Positions 35,756 to 44,750 are shown, counted from the first letter of the stretch. The stretch: 64,000 nt of DNA from Fluviicola chungangensis (GCF_007558725.1 NZ_VLPL01000006.1:62001-126000), one strand, 5' to 3'. Notes: a model not told the origin generated them from the sequence alone. Numbers and translations are program-made.

Positions 35756-38700
35756 ATGTTTAACAAATTCATACATCGACCTGTTTTAGCTATCGTGCTA
35801 TCATTGGTCATCATCTTCATGGGTGTACTTGCCATCAGTGGATTATCCACTTCACAGTTCCCTGAGATTGCACCACCCACAGTTATTGTACGAGCCTCTT
35901 ATCCGGGAGCAAGTGCGAAAGTATTGACCGAATCCGTTCTGATTCCGTTGGAACAAGCCGTAAATGGTGTTCCCGGAATGAAATACATGACTTCCGATGC
36001 AACGAGTGCCGGGGAAGCGAATATTCAAATCGTGTTCAACTTAGGGACCGATCCCGATCAGGCTCTCGTTCAGGTAAACACCCGCATCGCACAGGTATTG
36101 AATCGTTTACCGGTTCTTGTTCAGCGGGAAGGGGTTATCGTAAACCGCATCATGCCAAGTATGTTGATGTACGTCAACTTATACAGTAAGGATCCAAACG
36201 CCGATATGAAATTTATTTTCAACGTTGCCGGGGTAAACATGATTCCTGAATTGCAGCGTATCAATGGAATTGGTCAGGCAAGTATCCTGGGAAGCCGCCA
36301 GTACGCCATGCGTGTTTGGTTGAAACCGGATCGTATGCGGGCTTACAATGTTTCTGCAGAAGAAGTCCTGGAAGCCTTGAGTTCTCAAAGTGTGATCGGT
36401 TCTCCCGGAAGGATCGGACGAAGTGACGGTAAACGTGCAGAAGCGCTGGAATATGTATTGACTTATAAAGGCCGGTTCAACGAAGCAGACGAATACAAAA
36501 ATGTGATTATACGTTCCAATCCGGATGGAGAGATACTCCGACTGAAAGATGTTGCCAATGTAGAACTCGGTAGTGAGTACTACGATATCTACTCCAACAA
36601 GGACGAATATCCTTCTGCGGCGATTGTATTGAAACAAACTTACGGAAGTAATGCGACAGAAGTAATTGGGCGTGTAAAAGAGAAATTGGAAGAATTGAAA
36701 AAGACTTCCTTCCCTCCGGGAATGGAATACGAGATCAGTTATGACGTTTCGAACTTCCTGGATGCGTCCGTTGAAAAAGTAATCCACACGTTGGGGGAAG
36801 CATTCATCCTTGTGGCATTAGTGGTATTCTTATTTCTAGGCGACTTCCGTTCGACCCTTATTCCAACAATTGCCGTACCGGTCTCCCTGGTCGGGGCATT
36901 CATTTTCATGCAAATGTTCGGTTTGACGATCAACCTGATCACTTTATTCGCATTGGTATTGGCAATCGGTATTGTTGTGGATGACGCTATCGTCGTCGTC
37001 GAGGCCGTCCATGCCAAGATGGAAGAAGAACACCTCTCCCCTTATCAGGCGGTCAAAAAAGTATTGAAAGAAATCAGCGGAGCCGTAATCGCTATTACCT
37101 TATTGATGACCGCCGTATTCGTTCCGGTTGCCTTCATGACTGGTCCGGTAGGGATTTTCTATCGACAGTTCGCGATTACTATGGCAACTTCAATCGTTCT
37201 TTCGGGATTAGTAGCGTTGACTTTGACTCCTGTCCTTTGTGCCATGCTATTGAAAAACAATCACGGAAAACCAAGACGGAGAACACCTATCAATCGTTTC
37301 CTGGATTGGTTCAATCGCGGATTTGAAAAACTGACCGGAAGATATGTCGGGCTTTTAAATAAGATCGTAAACAGAAGACTCATTACTGCTGTTATCCTGA
37401 TTGCATTTGGTATTGGAATCTTCGGATTGAGTGAAAAATTACCTTCCGGTTTCATCCCGAGTGAAGACCAGGGAATGATTTATGCAATTATTCAGACACC
37501 TCCGGGATCAACCCTGGAAAGAACCAACGATATTGCACGGAAACTTCAGGCAATTGCCGAGAAAGTAGAAGGAATCAAATCCGTTTCTGCTTTGGCCGGT
37601 TACGAGGTATTAACAGAAGGTCGGGGTTCCAATGCAGGGACCTGTTTGATCAACCTCGAACCATGGGAAGAACGAAAGCACAATGTACAGGAAATTATTT
37701 ACGAACTGGAAGAGAAAGCTAAAGTCATTCCGGGTGCGACGATTGAGTTTTTCGACCCTCCGGCAGTTCCCGGTTATGGTGCTGCAGGTGGTTTCACCCT
37801 TCAATTGTTGGACAAGACCAACACGGGAGACTACAAGGAACTGGAGCGCGTAAACACGGAATTCATGAATACCTTACGCAAACGGAAAGAGATTACCGGT
37901 TTGTTTACCTTCTATAGTGCGAACTATCCGCAATACGAACTTCAGATCAATAACGATCTGGCCATGCAAAAAGGAGTTTCCATCGGAAATGCGATGAATA
38001 CACTCTCCATTTTGATTGGTAGTACTTACGAGCTTGGTTTCATTAAGTATCAGCGCTTCTTTAAAGTATTCGTTCAGGCATCGCCGGAATACCGTAGATT
38101 ACCTGAAGATATCATGAAGTTATATGTGAAGAATGACCGTGGCGAAATGGTTCCGTTCTCCTCCTTCATGAAGATCGTGAAATCTCAGGGAGCGAATGAG
38201 ATCAACCGTTACAACATGTATACAACAGCATCCATTCGTGGTTCTGCGGCAAAAGGATACAGTTCGGGTGAAGCTATTAAAGCTGCACAGGAAGTTGCCA
38301 AATCGACCTTGCCGAGAGGTTACGACATCGACTGGGGAGGACTTTCCAAAGATGAAGTAATGCGTGGAAATGAAGCATTATATATTTTCATTGTCGTATT
38401 GATCTTCGTATACTTTGTATTGGCAGCTCAATATGAAAGTTTCATCATTCCACTGGCAGTAATTTTCTCACTCCCTGCCGGAGTATTCGGATCATTCTTC
38501 CTGTTGCAAATAATGGGACTGGAGAATAACATTTACGCACAGGTCGGATTAGTCATGCTTGTCGGGCTCCTTGGAAAGAATGCCGTTTTGATCGTGGAAT
38601 TTGCCATGCAGAAACATCACGATGGTGCAACGGTACTGGCAGCGGCTATTGAAGGTGCAAAAGTACGTTTCCGTCCGATCCTGATGACTTCCTTTGCATT

Positions 38701-38965
38701 CATTGCCGGATTGCTGCCGCTTGTTGTGGCAACCGGTCCGGGAGCTATCGGAAACAGGACAATCGGCGCCTGTGCACTCGGAGGAATGCTTTTCGGAACT
38801 ATTTTCGGAGTAATCATTATTCCGGGTCTGTACTATATTTTCGGTACGCTTGCAGAAGGTCGCAGACTGATCAAAAACGAAGACGACAGTTCTCTGACAG
38901 AAGACTTCGTTCATGCAATAGACAATTTCCCAACAACAGATGAAACTGAAGACAATGCGCACTAA
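35756..38965 (+). CDS. RND efflux permease, HAE1/AcrB type (second pump)
   Basis: 1069 residues. FNKFIHRPVLAIVLSLVII and ISGLSTSQFPEIAPPTV are typical of the AcrB/MexB N-terminus. The proton-relay aspartates are D409 and D410 in AIGIVVDDAIVVVEA. GFIPSEDQGMIYAIIQ and GLLGKNAVLIVEFA are conserved landmarks of the second half. The ends overlap the outer-membrane component gene by up to 26 bases, so translation is coupled. Closest in form to hydrophobic and amphiphilic multidrug exporters. Confidence 0.95.
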   Translation: MFNKFIHRPVLAIVLSLVIIFMGVLAISGLSTSQFPEIAPPTVIVRASYPGASAKVLTESVLIPLEQAVNGVPGMKYMTSDATSAGEANIQIVFNLGTDPDQALVQVNTRIAQVLNRLPVLVQREGVIVNRIMPSMLMYVNLYSKDPNADMKFIFNVAGVNMIPELQRINGIGQASILGSRQYAMRVWLKPDRMRAYNVSAEEVLEALSSQSVIGSPGRIGRSDGKRAEALEYVLTYKGRFNEADEYKNVIIRSNPDGEILRLKDVANVELGSEYYDIYSNKDEYPSAAIVLKQTYGSNATEVIGRVKEKLEELKKTSFPPGMEYEISYDVSNFLDASVEKVIHTLGEAFILVALVVFLFLGDFRSTLIPTIAVPVSLVGAFIFMQMFGLTINLITLFALVLAIGIVVDDAIVVVEAVHAKMEEEHLSPYQAVKKVLKEISGAVIAITLLMTAVFVPVAFMTGPVGIFYRQFAITMATSIVLSGLVALTLTPVLCAMLLKNNHGKPRRRTPINRFLDWFNRGFEKLTGRYVGLLNKIVNRRLITAVILIAFGIGIFGLSEKLPSGFIPSEDQGMIYAIIQTPPGSTLERTNDIARKLQAIAEKVEGIKSVSALAGYEVLTEGRGSNAGTCLINLEPWEERKHNVQEIIYELEEKAKVIPGATIEFFDPPAVPGYGAAGGFTLQLLDKTNTGDYKELERVNTEFMNTLRKRKEITGLFTFYSANYPQYELQINNDLAMQKGVSIGNAMNTLSILIGSTYELGFIKYQRFFKVFVQASPEYRRLPEDIMKLYVKNDRGEMVPFSSFMKIVKSQGANEINRYNMYTTASIRGSAAKGYSSGEAIKAAQEVAKSTLPRGYDIDWGGLSKDEVMRGNEALYIFIVVLIFVYFVLAAQYESFIIPLAVIFSLPAGVFGSFFLLQIMGLENNIYAQVGLVMLVGLLGKNAVLIVEFAMQKHHDGATVLAAAIEGAKVRFRPILMTSFAFIAGLLPLVVATGPGAIGNRTIGACALGGMLFGTIFGVIIIPGLYYIFGTLAEGRRLIKNEDDSSLTEDFVHAIDNFPTTDETEDNAH

Positions 38966-40391
38966 AAATAACATCGGGATTTGGGTCATATCAGCCTCCA
39001 TGGCATTGACCATTACAGCTTGCAAGAGCTTGAAAATGAATCCCAAGATAGAAAACAAATACACCCCGGAAGCTTATCAAAGTTCGAAGGATTCCACCAA
39101 TTCGGCAGACATCAAATGGAAAACTTTTTTCCATGACCAATACCTGGTTGCACTGATTGATACGGCCCTGAAAAACAATCAGGAGTTGAACATCACCATC
39201 CAGGAGATCGCAGTTGCCCAATCAGAGGTCAGAGCAAGAAAAGGGGAATTTTTACCTTCTGCGGGAGTGAAAGTTGGGGCCGGGGTAGAAAAGGTCGGTG
39301 AATATACCCGTAACGGGGCAGTTGAAAAAAACTTGCCGATCCGGGACGGAAAAGCCTTCCCTGATCCGCTCGGTGACCTGCAATTAGGTCTGAATGCGTC
39401 CTGGGAAGTCGATATCTGGCGCAAATTGCGCAACGCAAGAGACGCTGCATCTTCCCGTTACCTGGGAACCATCGAAGGGAAAAATTTCATGGTGACCAAC
39501 CTGGTGGCCGAGATTTCCGAATCCTACTATGAGTTGATGGCGCTCGACAACAAGCTGGAGATTTTAAAGCAAAACTTAGAAATCCAGAAAAATGCGCTTG
39601 AAATCGTGAAACTTCAGAAAATCGCGGGTGAAGTAACTGAATTAGCTGTGAAAAAGTTTGAGGCCGAAGTTTACAAAAACCAAAGTCATTTATTCTACCT
39701 GCAACAGCAAATTATCGAAGCAGAAAATCGCATCAACTACCTGGTTGGACGTTTCCCTCAGCCTGTATTACGCAATTCGGCTACATTCCAGCAAATGGTG
39801 CCGGATACCATTTACAATGGGATTCCTTCTCAATTGCTGCAGAACCGTCCGGATATTCGTCAGGCTGAATTGGACCTGGCTGCATCCAAACTGGATATCA
39901 AAGTGGCGAGAGCAAACTTCTACCCTTCCCTGCGCATTACTGCAGGAGTTGGTTACCAGGCATTCAATGTCAAGTATCTGATCACGTCACCACAATCCCT
40001 GCTGTATAATATCGCAGGCGACCTGGTAGCTCCGTTGATCAACAGGAATGCTCTAAAAGCAAAATACGCTTCGGCAAATGCAAAACAAATTCAAGCTGTA
40101 TACAAGTATGAACAAACGATCCTGAATGCGTACATTGAAGTAACCAATCGGGTGACCAAGGTTCAAAACCTGAAAAACAGTTATGAACTGAAGCAGAAAC
40201 AAGTCGATGCCATGAATCAGTCTATTACAATATCGACGAATCTCTTCAAATCTGCCAAAGCAGATTACATGGAAGTCTTAATGACACAACGCGATGCAAT
40301 TGAAGCGAAATTCGACCTGATTGAGATCAAACAGGAACAGCTTTCAAACATGGTCAGTGTTTACCAGGCATTGGGAGGTGGTTGGAGGTAA
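38955..40391 (+). CDS. RND outer-membrane factor lipoprotein (NodT/OprM type)
   Basis: 478 residues. The signal MRTKNNIGIWVISASMALTITAC ends with a lipobox Cys23. EVDIWRKLRNARDAASSRYL and IPSQLLQNRPDIRQAELDLAASKLDI are diagnostic of the NodT family; VARANFYPSLRITAGVGYQ starts the second repeat. It completes the tripartite pump. The ATG at 38955 lies within the end of the permease gene; one five codons earlier (38940) is also possible. Confidence 0.93.
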   Translation: MRTKNNIGIWVISASMALTITACKSLKMNPKIENKYTPEAYQSSKDSTNSADIKWKTFFHDQYLVALIDTALKNNQELNITIQEIAVAQSEVRARKGEFLPSAGVKVGAGVEKVGEYTRNGAVEKNLPIRDGKAFPDPLGDLQLGLNASWEVDIWRKLRNARDAASSRYLGTIEGKNFMVTNLVAEISESYYELMALDNKLEILKQNLEIQKNALEIVKLQKIAGEVTELAVKKFEAEVYKNQSHLFYLQQQIIEAENRINYLVGRFPQPVLRNSATFQQMVPDTIYNGIPSQLLQNRPDIRQAELDLAASKLDIKVARANFYPSLRITAGVGYQAFNVKYLITSPQSLLYNIAGDLVAPLINRNALKAKYASANAKQIQAVYKYEQTILNAYIEVTNRVTKVQNLKNSYELKQKQVDAMNQSITISTNLFKSAKADYMEVLMTQRDAIEAKFDLIEIKQEQLSNMVSVYQALGGGWR

Positions 40392-40418
40392 TCTGACAAT
40401 GTGAAAAATAATTTACGA

Positions 40419-40450
40419 AAAAGCATCAGTTTGTGACTGGTGCTTTTTTT
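40419..40450 (+). terminator. intrinsic terminator of the second RND operon
   Basis: AAGCATCAG pairs with CTGGTGCTT (9 pairs, one G-U) across a 7-base loop, followed by a T run. Confidence 0.88.
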
Positions 40451-40577
40451 ATTCCCCCTTCTTGTCGTATTAAGAGGATATAAAAAGGAATCCGCTTCTG
40501 GTAAAAGATTCGCTGACAACTTTGAATGCATTTTAGAACTATTTCGGATAAAAAACTCCTTTATTAATCAATTTCAT

Positions 40578-40585
40578 TACCTTTG
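40578..40585 (+). promoter_or_regulatory. -7 box (TACCTTTG) of the Rrf2 regulator gene
   Basis: TACCTTTG is an exact TAnnTTTG, 19 bases before the ATG at 40605. It lies in the AT-rich gap after the RND operon terminator and should be the start of the nitric-oxide-type cluster. Confidence 0.55.
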
Positions 40586-40604
40586 TATCACAACAATAAG
40601 AGCA

Positions 40605-41039
40605 ATGTTTTCAAAAACCTGTGAATACGGAATAAAAGCAACGCTGCACATCGCGTATCAATCTCAGCTGAATAACCGGATCAGCTTAAAGGATATTGCA
40701 AAAGCAATAGATTCACCTGAAGCTTTCACAGCCAAAATTTTACAAATTCTTTCCAAAAACGGAATCCTGAAATCAACGAAGGGTCCGACAGGAGGATTTG
40801 AGATCGAAAAAGAAAACAGGGAAATGATCAAATTGAGCGATATCGTCTTCGCTATAGACGGAAATGAACTCTACAAAGGATGTGGTCTTGGTCTGAAAGA
40901 ATGTAACAGCTTAAAACCATGTCCCCTGCACGATAAATTTATGAGCATCCGGGATGATTTGAAACAAATGCTCGAAACAACAAGCATTGAAGAACTTGCA
41001 AACGGATTAAACAGTGGTTTATCTTTTCTGAAACGTTGA
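40605..41039 (+). CDS. Rrf2-family regulator, NsrR-like
   Basis: 144 residues. MFSKTCEYGIKATLHIAY and ISLKDIAKAIDSPEAFTAKILQIL form the Rrf2 winged helix, with the wing at STKGPTGGFEIEK. Three cysteines, C93, C100 and C106 in KGCGLGLKECNSLKPCPLHD, match the cluster-binding arrangement of NsrR-type nitric oxide sensors. The downstream genes (globin, hemerythrin, ScdA_N) are the kind NsrR controls. The frame is open to 40440 but the domain begins at 40605. Confidence 0.85.
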   Translation: MFSKTCEYGIKATLHIAYQSQLNNRISLKDIAKAIDSPEAFTAKILQILSKNGILKSTKGPTGGFEIEKENREMIKLSDIVFAIDGNELYKGCGLGLKECNSLKPCPLHDKFMSIRDDLKQMLETTSIEELANGLNSGLSFLKR

Positions 41040-41058
41040 AAAAAAATTAAATCAATAA

Positions 41059-41082
41059 AAGATAAAAAGGTCTTAATATCTT
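41059..41082 (+). promoter_or_regulatory. possible operator before the 41106 gene
   Basis: AAGATA, 12 bases, then TATCTT is a perfect 6-bp inverted repeat in the 66-base gap between the Rrf2 regulator and the next gene. It could be a binding site of that regulator. AT-rich chance repeats are common, so confidence is low. Confidence 0.3.
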
Positions 41083-41105
41083 ATAAATTATTAAAAACAA
41101 CTGAT

Positions 41106-41411
41106 ATGAAAGCTTCTGAAACTTCAAAAACCAATTTGAATTGGTTTCAAAAACAAATTGCAAGTTTTGAAAGATCCCGGTTCGGGGCAATGGCAGCTTT
41201 ATTGACTGCTCAAAGCTGTTTTGGTTCCGTTGCGGCTATGTACTCACTCAAAACCCAAAGCTATGTACTCCTGGCAATTTGTGCCAACATTACCATGGCT
41301 TCAAATGGTGCATTTATCGCCCAGGTTTCCGCTAAATGGTGCCTGATCCTCTTCTATTTAAGCGTAATCCTCAACCTGGGAATTCTAATCATCAACTTCT
41401 TTATCCGATGA
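41106..41411 (+). CDS. small membrane protein of unknown function
   Basis: 101 residues with about three hydrophobic helices (FGAMAALLTAQSCFGSVAAMY; SYVLLAICANITMASNGAFI; LILFYLSVILNLGILIINFF) after a short polar N-terminus. No family was recognised. The stop overlaps the globin start by 4 bases (ATGA), which places it firmly in the globin/hemerythrin operon. A role in nitric oxide or heme handling is inferred from context only. Confidence 0.7.
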   Translation: MKASETSKTNLNWFQKQIASFERSRFGAMAALLTAQSCFGSVAAMYSLKTQSYVLLAICANITMASNGAFIAQVSAKWCLILFYLSVILNLGILIINFFIR

Positions 41412-41797
41412 AATCAGCACAAAAACACGACATCCTGGAACTCGAAGACATTCAATTGCTCGTTGATTCCTTCTATTCCAAAGTAAGGGAAAATAAACTC
41501 TTGAATCCCATTTTTCTTGACAAAATCAGTGACGAACAATGGCCTGCACACCTGGATAAGATGTACCGGTTCTGGCAAACGCTTTTACTCGGGGAAATTA
41601 CTTATCAGGGCAATCCGCTCATGCATCATCTCCAATTAGCACTTACTGATGAACATTTCGAGGAATGGCTCCGGCTGTTCCGTGAAACCACGAATCAGCA
41701 CTTCACAGGAGAAAAAGCAGCTGAAGCAACTAGGCGGGCTGAAAAGATCAGGTGGGTCTTCCAAACAAAGATTAAGCAGTTCGGATTAGGCAATTAA
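41408..41797 (+). CDS. group III truncated hemoglobin
   Basis: 129 residues. IQLLVDSFYSKVRENKLLNPIF carries the B-helix aromatic pair; MYRFWQTLLLGEITYQGNPLMHHLQL contains the probable proximal His (H74 region), and LTDEHFEEWLRLFRET is the family-typical G-helix start. Such globins bind O2 or NO and are implicated in nitric oxide detoxification. The start overlaps the upstream membrane-protein stop by 4 bases; a start at 41336 in the same frame would lie inside that gene and is unlikely. Confidence 0.9.
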   Translation: MKSAQKHDILELEDIQLLVDSFYSKVRENKLLNPIFLDKISDEQWPAHLDKMYRFWQTLLLGEITYQGNPLMHHLQLALTDEHFEEWLRLFRETTNQHFTGEKAAEATRRAEKIRWVFQTKIKQFGLGN

Positions 41798-41821
41798 TAA
41801 TCACTCATTAAACAACGACTT

Positions 41822-42736
41822 ATGGACCAAAAAACCATTCTTGAAAAATTAGAAGAAAAATATGTAGAGCAGGGAGAAAACCCGGAAACATACCTAAAAG
41901 GACTGTTTTACAGCAAACCTCTATCCTATTGGGACTATATAGAGGTAGAAACCCTTAATTCTCTTCAAAAACCGAGGACAAATTTCAAAGACGAAGAGAT
42001 TTTCATCATGTATCACCAGGTTACCGAACTGTTTTTTAAAATGATGATCCATGAACTCAAGCAGATGATTCATGAAGATTTGCCCGAAAAAAACCTCCTG
42101 GATAAATTGAATCGGTTGATTAAGTATGCCGAGATCCTCATCAACTCATTTGATGTCATGAAACACGGAATGGATTACGATAATTACAACCAGTTCCGTA
42201 GTTCCTTAACTCCGGCAAGTGGTTTCCAATCTTTCCAGTTCAGAGCAATCGAGCTTTATTGCACACGCATCGGAAACCTGCTATCCGAAAAAAACGGGTC
42301 CATCGCTCCTGAAATCAATGAAGCAGTTTTTGAGCGGTTGTATTGGAAACAGGCTGGTAAAAAACCGGGAGCAAACAGGAAATCTCAAACTCTTTTGCTC
42401 TTTGAAGAAAAATACCAGGAAGACCTGATCTTGCTTGCCCGAAAAGTTCAGGGAAAAACCCTCGAAGAAAAATTACTTGCAATTCCTGATCCGTCCGATG
42501 CACTGGTTCATGCAGCAAAACAATTTGATTTTTTATACAATTTCAAATGGCCGAATGTGCATTTAGAGACCGCTGCACATTACCTGGACAGTAAAGGAGA
42601 AAACCAGGCCGCTACGGGAGGAAGCGAATGGAAAAAGTATCTAAACCCGATCTTTCAGCAGCGCCGTTTTTTTCCGTCTTTCTGGAAAAATGATTCGATG
42701 GAAAACTGGAAAACCAAGGAGCAGATCAACAGATGA
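41822..42736 (+). CDS. tryptophan 2,3-dioxygenase family protein
   Basis: 304 residues. IFIMYHQVTELFFKMMIHELKQM carries the distal His65 and core helix; SGFQSFQFRAIE carries Arg141. WPNVHLETAAHYLDSKGENQ then ATGGSE contains the probable heme ligand His247 and the TGGS (265-268) loop, with about four extra residues between them compared with classical enzymes. Classical members open the indole ring of tryptophan to give N-formylkynurenine. No kynurenine-pathway gene is adjacent, so a different heme role within this cluster is possible. The end overlaps the next gene by 4 bases. Confidence 0.85.
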   Translation: MDQKTILEKLEEKYVEQGENPETYLKGLFYSKPLSYWDYIEVETLNSLQKPRTNFKDEEIFIMYHQVTELFFKMMIHELKQMIHEDLPEKNLLDKLNRLIKYAEILINSFDVMKHGMDYDNYNQFRSSLTPASGFQSFQFRAIELYCTRIGNLLSEKNGSIAPEINEAVFERLYWKQAGKKPGANRKSQTLLLFEEKYQEDLILLARKVQGKTLEEKLLAIPDPSDALVHAAKQFDFLYNFKWPNVHLETAAHYLDSKGENQAATGGSEWKKYLNPIFQQRRFFPSFWKNDSMENWKTKEQINR

Positions 42737-43191
42737 TTAAGGAGGAAAACTGGAACGCTCAATTGGCGCAATTAACATTGGAACATCAAAACAGCTTGCT
42801 GGTATGCTGGAAGATTCGTACCGGTATCCGAAAAGGGATTGAGCTTTCACGTATCAAAGCGTACCTGGATTGGTTTTTTGAAACTCAATTCCTGCCGCAT
42901 CTCCAAAAAGAAGAGCAATTGATGATCCGTATCCTGGGAGAATCTGACCAGATGGTTACCAAATCACTCGCCCAGCACAGGCGATTGAAACGATTATTTT
43001 TAAAGGAAACGGAGTTAATAAAACAATTGAATTCGATTGAAGAAGAGCTGGAAACAAACATCCGGTTTGAAGAAAACAAGGTGTTTAAAGAATTGAAAAG
43101 AAATCCGGACCTTTTCTCCCCGGATTTGGTTTATTACGAGGATGAATGGGAGTCAATCCCCGAAGAATGGGAAGACAAGTTCTGGAAGTAG
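42733..43191 (+). CDS. hemerythrin-like protein
   Basis: 152 residues, all-helical. His18 (LEHQN), His56 and Glu60 (LPHLQKEE), His82 (LAQHRRL) and Glu113/114 (RFEENKVF) give the spacing expected of a di-iron hemerythrin four-helix bundle, as in the C-terminal domain of the Fe-S repair protein Ric/ScdA/YtfE. It overlaps the dioxygenase stop by 4 bases. With the ScdA_N-like protein that follows, it would supply the two halves of Ric as separate polypeptides. Confidence 0.75.
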   Translation: MIKEENWNAQLAQLTLEHQNSLLVCWKIRTGIRKGIELSRIKAYLDWFFETQFLPHLQKEEQLMIRILGESDQMVTKSLAQHRRLKRLFLKETELIKQLNSIEEELETNIRFEENKVFKELKRNPDLFSPDLVYYEDEWESIPEEWEDKFWK

Positions 43192-43236
43192 CCTGACCTT
43201 GAACTCATCGATGACACAAATGAATCAACTGTCAAA

Positions 43237-43431
43237 ATGATTATTACCGGAAATATATCAATTAACGAAATACTGACTAAAAACGAAGAGCTAAATCAGG
43301 TTTTTCAAACGTTCGGGATTGATTGCAAGGCCGAAGGTTCTGAAACACTTTTTGAGGTGTGTGAAGTTCGGAGCATCGATTTTTCTGTATTAAAAGAATG
43401 TTTGGAGATCGTTGATCAGGCCCTTTATTAA
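43237..43431 (+). CDS. ScdA_N/DUF1858-like small protein
   Basis: 64 residues. ISINEILTKNEELNQVFQTFGIDCKAEGSETLFEVCEV resembles the N-terminal domain of ScdA/Ric (pattern FGIDFCCGG-TLEEAC), read here as FGIDCKAEGSETLFEVC with Cys30 and Cys42. It normally precedes the hemerythrin domain in one chain, but here it is a separate gene 45 bases after the hemerythrin-like gene. It ends the cluster; a bidirectional terminator follows. Confidence 0.7.
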   Translation: MIITGNISINEILTKNEELNQVFQTFGIDCKAEGSETLFEVCEVRSIDFSVLKECLEIVDQALY

Positions 43432-43440
43432 TCCTATTTC

Positions 43441-43477
43441 AAAAAAAAGACCCAATCCCGAATGAATTGAGTCTTTT
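43441..43477. terminator. bidirectional terminator between the NO cluster and ychF
   Basis: AAAAGACCCAAT pairs with ATTGAGTCTTTT (12 positions, one mismatch) across a 9-base loop, flanked by A and T runs, so it can stop transcription from both convergent genes. Confidence 0.8.
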
Positions 43478-43491
43478 ACAGCTTTTAGTTT

Positions 43492-44589
43492 TTACACATT
43501 AAATCTGAAATGCATAATGTCTCCATCCTGCACAATGTATTCTTTTCCTTCCACTTTAAATTTCCCGGCTTCCTTTACCGCAGCTTCAGAACCTAAAGTA
43601 GTATAGTCGTCGTATTTCATAACCTCTGCCCGGATAAATCCTTTTTCAAAATCCGTATGAATAACTCCGGCAGCCTGAGGAGCTGTTGCACCGATAGGCA
43701 CAGTCCATGCACGCACTTCCTTCACTCCTGCCGTGAAATAAGTTTGCAAATTCAACAAGGAATAAGCTGAACGGATCAACCGGTTTACTCCCGGTTCCTC
43801 CAACCCAAGTTCCTCCAAGAACATCTGACGTTCTTCGTAAGTTTCCAATTCGGAGATATCTGCTTCGATCTTTGCGCCAACAATCAGAATCTGCGCATTT
43901 TCATCCTTCACTGCCTCACGAACTGCTTCAACATGCGCATTTCCCGTTTTAACAGCAGATTCCTCCACGTTGCAGACATACATCACCGGCTTGGAAGTAA
44001 TCAATTGGAATTTTTGAACGATTTCCGCTTCTCTTTCATCAAAATTCATGGATCGAACAGATTTCCCTTGCTCCAAAGTTGCTTTGATAGCAAGTGCCAG
44101 GTCATTTTCTTTCACCACTTCTTTATCTCCCGACTTTAATGAACGGGCCAAAGACTGGATGCGTTTCTCTATCGATTCCAGGTCCTTCAATTGCAATTCG
44201 ATATCGATGATTTCTTTATCACTCACCGGGTCTACTCGTCCGTCAACATGGATAATATTCCCATCTTCAAAGCAACGCAACACGTGTAAAATAGCATCTG
44301 TTTCACGGATATTTGCCAGGAATTGATTACCCAAACCTTCTCCTTTGGAAGCTCCTTTCACTAAGCCCGCGATATCCACGATTTCCATAGTAGTTGGAAC
44401 CACTCGCTCCGGATTTACCATGGATTCCAATTTCTCCAAACGCGGATCCGGAACAGAAATAGTTCCTACATTCGGTTCGATCGTACAGAAAGGAAAATTC
44501 GCAGATTGCGCTTTAGCGTTAGATAAACAATTAAACAAAGTTGACTTACCCACATTCGGCAAACCAACAATTCCGCATTTCAATGCCAT
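43492..44589 (-). CDS. ychF: redox-regulated ATPase YchF
   Basis: 365 residues of the Obg-like GTPase superfamily. The P-loop is GLPNVGKSTLFN (8-19), NFPFCTIEPNVG covers the switch I region, and IVDIAGLVKGASKGEGLGNQFL is the switch II segment. The C-terminal TGS-like domain includes LQTYFTAGVKEVRAWTV. YchF hydrolyses ATP rather than GTP and interacts with ribosomes. Monocistronic. Confidence 0.96.
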   Translation of the reverse strand: MALKCGIVGLPNVGKSTLFNCLSNAKAQSANFPFCTIEPNVGTISVPDPRLEKLESMVNPERVVPTTMEIVDIAGLVKGASKGEGLGNQFLANIRETDAILHVLRCFEDGNIIHVDGRVDPVSDKEIIDIELQLKDLESIEKRIQSLARSLKSGDKEVVKENDLALAIKATLEQGKSVRSMNFDEREAEIVQKFQLITSKPVMYVCNVEESAVKTGNAHVEAVREAVKDENAQILIVGAKIEADISELETYEERQMFLEELGLEEPGVNRLIRSAYSLLNLQTYFTAGVKEVRAWTVPIGATAPQAAGVIHTDFEKGFIRAEVMKYDDYTTLGSEAAVKEAGKFKVEGKEYIVQDGDIMHFRFNV

Positions 44590-44603
44590 AAAAAAAATTT
44601 TTG

Positions 44604-44611
44604 CAAAGATA
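44604..44611 (-). promoter_or_regulatory. ychF -7 box (TATCTTTG)
   Basis: Minus-strand TATCTTTG, 14 bases before the ychF ATG, matches TAnnTTTG. Confidence 0.5.
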
Positions 44612-44617
44612 CTTTAT

Positions 44618-44712
44618 AATTGCGAATTCAGAATTGAGAATTGAGAATTAAAGTTCCGGCCTATTTCCCCTTATCCCATAATTCGGCATTTGTAATTCGT
44701 AATTCGGCATTC
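44618..44712. repeat. low-complexity intergenic AATTC-type repeats
   Basis: Short degenerate repeats occupy this divergent gap: AGAATTG twice in tandem, then AATTCGGCATTTGTAATTCG and AATTCGGCATTC. Similar AT-rich stuttering sequences occur in other intergenic gaps of this window. Confidence 0.5.
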
Positions 44713-44750
44713 ATTTATTAATTTCGCAAAGCATCAAACAAAACACAGGC

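Noticed and set aside
40524-40534. NsrR half-site GAATGCATTTT ahead of the Rrf2 gene
   Set aside because: Only one half is present and no matching second half lies at the right distance; AT-rich chance match is likely.
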